Shown here: piece by piece, positions 7,325 to 8,990 of the stretch
How the letters are laid out: each line of letters starts with the position of its first letter
How positions within the stretch are numbered: position 1 is the first letter of the stretch
Assembly: GCA_029560455.1 (NCBI GenBank)
Contig: JAKQKW010000389.1
Coordinates: forward strand, 1-8,990
Direction of reading: 5' to 3'
Origin: Candidatus Rifleibacteriota bacterium
GTDB taxonomy: Bacteria; Riflebacteria; Ozemobacteria; Ozemobacterales; Ozemobacteraceae
DNA length: 8,990 bases
Made by a program: the position numbers and the translations under genes
Notes under the pieces: model-generated
What the model was told of the DNA's origin: nothing
Databases searched by the model: none
Seen by the model: the letters and a program-made list of their open reading frames with translations, nothing else

Positions 7325-7513
7325 TCAATCCGTTCCCTTTTCCTGTTTTATATGTGGGTAATATTCAAGGTTCGACAGCAGATTGTCTTTAACACGGTAA
7401 TCAGATTTGACCACCAGCACCAGACCGCCGGCAATCAGCGAAATTACCACCAGAAGGATCAGAAATTTCGTGCCGTCTGCGCCCGGGTCGTTTTCAGGCT
7501 TTTTTTCTGACAT
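7325..7513 (-). CDS. Small single-span membrane protein, unknown
   Basis: This 62-residue protein has a polar N-terminus of 16 residues, one hydrophobic span at about 17-35 (KFLILLVVISLIAGGLVLVV) and a charged tail of about 27 residues. I do not recognise a family. The span has glycines near its middle and no cysteine lipobox or signal-peptidase site, so it is probably a stably inserted membrane protein with the tail outside. The ATG at 7513 has an AGGA site nine bases upstream, at the very end of the preceding gene. Its stop is one base before the comEC TTG start, so comEC translation may depend on it. It could be an accessory subunit of the DNA-uptake complex, but that rests on position alone. 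Confidence 0.7.
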   Translation of the reverse strand: MSEKKPENDPGADGTKFLILLVVISLIAGGLVLVVKSDYRVKDNLLSNLEYYPHIKQEKGTD

Positions 7514-7524
7514 CTGTCAGGGTC

Positions 7525-8304
7525 CTATTCCATGGCTGTCCAGGCGTTGGTTTTCTGTACCCAGTCACTGAAAAGGGTAAAGAATTTTTCAAAATCGAAA
7601 CTGGTGATCTGTCTGAAGCAGGCTTCTGAATCCATGTCTTCAAGTGCGTACATCAGAGTTGAATATTTGGTGAAAAAACTGTCGCAGTAGATACCAAGCA
7701 GCAGCCTGACCATGTAGAAAGACTGAAAAAGCGCCAGTTGCCGACGATTGGCATCCGGAATCAGGTTGATATCTTTGATCATGATCTGCGGTTTGATCAG
7801 CTGATTTGCCTTCTGGGCTTCCTGGAGGCGGGTCCAGCCGGTCTGCAGCCATTCACGGCTGTCTTTGCGAATCTTGTAGGCTGCCTGCAGAGCAAAGCCT
7901 TCGCGCAGCCACGATGGCGTACGCCATTGTCTTATCTGCAGTTCACGCTCGTTGACGCGGTTGTTGAAAAACAGATGACCAAGTTCTCTGGCAGCAACTT
8001 CACCGATTGCCGTGTCAAGCTTTTCGGCAAGCAGAAAGATTGAGTTGCTCTGGTAGTCGAGGCGAATCGCTTCCCCGACTTTGGGGGCCTGGCCAGTGAC
8101 CTTTTCGAATTCAGACTCGCTTTTGATGATGTAAAAAGCTCCGGAAGGGTCATCCTGAAAGTTGAAAACCTGTTTAAAAAGACTTGTTGAACGATCAAGG
8201 CTGTCGAGCAGTTCTTCGGCGGCCAGGCTTTCGCTGATATCAAAGAAAACAGAGTAGTTTCTCAGTTCAAACTTCTGATTTAAAGATAGTGCTGACGCTT
8301 GCAT
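7525..8304 (-). CDS. Peptidase-MA-like (gluzincin) protein with altered HExxH motif
   Basis: From the ATG at 8304 this is a 259-residue protein. The middle resembles peptidase-MA-like metallopeptidases: a FYIIKSESEFEKVTG segment at about 57-71, then AARELGHLF at 104-112 and TPSWLREGFALQAAY at 129-143. In active members the metal motif is HExxH with a downstream WxxEG glutamate. Here the first histidine is arginine (R106), while E107, H110 and E135 are kept. The AGA codon differs from both His codons at all three positions, so a simple read error is unlikely. It may be inactive as a peptidase. No signal peptide is visible, unlike many relatives. I chose 8304 over the upstream in-frame ATG at 8340 because GGGAG lies six bases before 8304, and the predicted -10 box overlaps the codons just after 8340. 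It leads the competence block. Confidence 0.8.
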   Translation of the reverse strand: MQASALSLNQKFELRNYSVFFDISESLAAEELLDSLDRSTSLFKQVFNFQDDPSGAFYIIKSESEFEKVTGQAPKVGEAIRLDYQSNSIFLLAEKLDTAIGEVAARELGHLFFNNRVNERELQIRQWRTPSWLREGFALQAAYKIRKDSREWLQTGWTRLQEAQKANQLIKPQIMIKDINLIPDANRRQLALFQSFYMVRLLLGIYCDSFFTKYSTLMYALEDMDSEACFRQITSFDFEKFFTLFSDWVQKTNAWTAME

Positions 8305-8331
8305 GACATTCTCCCGGTTCAGATTAGCTAC

Positions 8332-8360
8332 AGCATACAATCAACCGGTTGTTTTATCAA
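8332..8360 (-). promoter_or_regulatory. Sigma70-like promoter for the competence block
   Basis: On the minus strand TTGATA (8355-8360) and TATGCT (8332-8337) are spaced 17 bases apart. The -35 box matches consensus at five positions and the -10 box at four. The start point would be near 8325, leaving a leader of about 21 bases with GGGAG at 8311-8315 before the ATG at 8304. The spacer contains the perfect palindrome CAACCGGTTG at 8342-8351, a possible operator. Confidence 0.5.
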
Positions 8361-8367
8361 GTCAGCA

Positions 8368-8416
8368 AGTGAGATTGACTTCCATAGCACGGTAAATTAT
8401 ATTGATTAGTGAGATT
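8368..8416. repeat. Two direct copies of AGTGAGATT, 40 bases apart
   Basis: AGTGAGATT occurs at 8368-8376 and again at 8408-8416. The first copy overlaps the left end of the plus-strand -35 box, and the second covers the expected plus-strand start point. The 40-base spacing is close to four helical turns, so two bound proteins would face nearly the same side of the DNA. This is a candidate paired operator for the divergent region. Confidence 0.4.
8375..8403 (+). promoter_or_regulatory. Sigma70-like promoter for the cNMP-binding/ATPase gene
   Basis: TTGACT (8375-8380) and TATATT (8398-8403) are separated by exactly 17 bases, with five of six matches in each box, making it the strongest promoter in the window by eye. 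Transcription should begin near 8410 and give a leader of about 36 bases. The leader holds a small stem-loop (AGATT at 8412-8416 with AATCT at 8422-8426) before the AGGA site at 8437-8440. The -35 box lies 14 bases from the -35 box of the divergent competence promoter. Confidence 0.65.
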
Positions 8417-8445
8417 CTAAAAATCTACATAAAAACAGGATCATT

Positions 8446-8990
8446 ATGGAACTTGATAAAATTGAACTGTTTTCGTCTCTCAGTCATGGAGAAATAACCC
8501 AAATCGCCGGTATCGCCCGCAGGGTGCACCTTGCCCGCGGTGAGGCTGTTTTCAGTGAGGGCGATTACGAAAAAAACATTTATATAGTTGAAACCGGCCA
8601 GGTCGAAATTTACAAAAGAACACCGCTTAACGGCGAACAATCGATCGCCATCATGAAAAATGGTGATTACTTCGGTGAAATGGCCTTTTTCGAAAAGGTC
8701 TCCACCCGTTCAGCCTCAGCCAGAACCCTGCAGACCACCTCGCTGATCGTCATCGAGGGGCCTGATTTCGAAAGGCTTATTCACAGTTATCCCTCTATCA
8801 GCCTTAAGCTTCTGGCCACTCTGTCTTCGCGACTTCGCGAAACCAACCGCATGATTACCAGCGGTCCGGGCCCCCAGAGCGCCGGTCAGGCCCAGGTTGC
8901 CAGAAAAGAATGTCAACTGCTGACTGTTGCTTCTGCAAAAGATGGCTACGGCAAAACCACTTTTGCCACCTCTCTTGCCCGCATGCTGGC
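8446..8990 (+). CDS. Cyclic-nucleotide-binding domain fused to MinD/ParA-type ATPase (3' end cut)
   Basis: The frame opens at the ATG at 8446, five bases after AGGA, and runs off the right edge after 181 codons. Residues 5-130 form a CRP-type cyclic-nucleotide-binding domain: LFSSLSHGEI at 8-17, EGDYEKNIYIVETGQVEIYK at 38-57, and the phosphate-binding cassette FGEMAFF at 76-82 with TRSASART at 87-94. The cassette keeps the glutamate and arginine that contact cAMP or cGMP in CRP-like proteins. A proline/glycine/glutamine linker (about 139-152) follows instead of the DNA-binding helix-turn-helix of CRP. Then LLTVASAKDGYGKTT at 158-172 gives a deviant Walker A motif with the extra lysine (K165) typical of MinD/ParA ATPases. 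The likely role is a nucleotide-sensing ATPase that positions or regulates something at a membrane, pilus or nucleoid. The target is unknown, and the ATPase part is only seen at its first motif. Confidence 0.85.
   Translation, partial: MELDKIELFSSLSHGEITQIAGIARRVHLARGEAVFSEGDYEKNIYIVETGQVEIYKRTPLNGEQSIAIMKNGDYFGEMAFFEKVSTRSASARTLQTTSLIVIEGPDFERLIHSYPSISLKLLATLSSRLRETNRMITSGPGPQSAGQAQVARKECQLLTVASAKDGYGKTTFATSLARML

Noticed and set aside
8305..8340. Upstream in-frame ATG at 8340 as the start of the peptidase-MA-like gene
   Set aside because: It has no SD site and lies upstream of the expected transcription start; the predicted -10 box overlaps its next codons. The ATG at 8304 has GGGAG at a six-base distance.
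8412..8426. Riboswitch or attenuator in the leader of the cNMP-binding gene
   Set aside because: Only a 5-base AT-rich stem is visible in a leader of about 36 bases, too small for a known riboswitch and with no alternative pairing seen.

Overview
The window looks like chromosomal DNA from a bacterium. It carries a ComEC/ComEA DNA-uptake pair, Shine-Dalgarno sites before most genes, TTG and possibly GTG starts, sigma70-like promoters and tight gene packing. Base composition looks roughly balanced. I cannot name the genus. The mix of competence genes with a Clp1/Grc3-type polynucleotide kinase and a short RecJ-like DHH protein suggests a less-studied lineage, but that is inference. I saw no rRNA, tRNA, CRISPR array, transposon or intrinsic terminator.

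Layout. Eight genes lie head to tail on the minus strand, read from right to left. First comes a competence block (8304 down to 2794): a peptidase-MA-like protein with a damaged HExxH motif, a 62-residue single-span membrane protein, ComEC, a membrane-anchored ComEA-like protein with two HhH units, and a membrane-anchored metallo-beta-lactamase (MBL) protein of the ComEC C-terminal type. Gaps inside the block are 1 to 11 bases, or the genes overlap, so it is probably one transcript. A promoter over the end of the MBL gene then starts a second block (2747 down to 1): a RecJ-like DHH phosphoesterase, a small unknown protein, and a Clp1/Grc3-like polynucleotide kinase cut by the left edge. At the right, facing the other way, a gene joining a cyclic-nucleotide-binding domain to a MinD/ParA-type ATPase starts at 8446 and runs off the edge. 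It shares a 141-base divergent promoter region with the competence block.

How the genes may work together. ComEC forms the inner-membrane channel for single-stranded DNA, and ComEA-type HhH proteins bind incoming DNA. In this ComEC the C-terminal MBL domain has lost its metal ligands, while the separate MBL gene two places downstream has all of them, so the nuclease job may have moved to a separate protein. In the second block, a kinase that puts phosphate on 5'-OH ends sits with a DHH enzyme of a group often acting on 5'-phosphate ends. Together they could form a 'phosphorylate then degrade' module for RNA or DNA. Both ideas are inferences from motifs and gene order.
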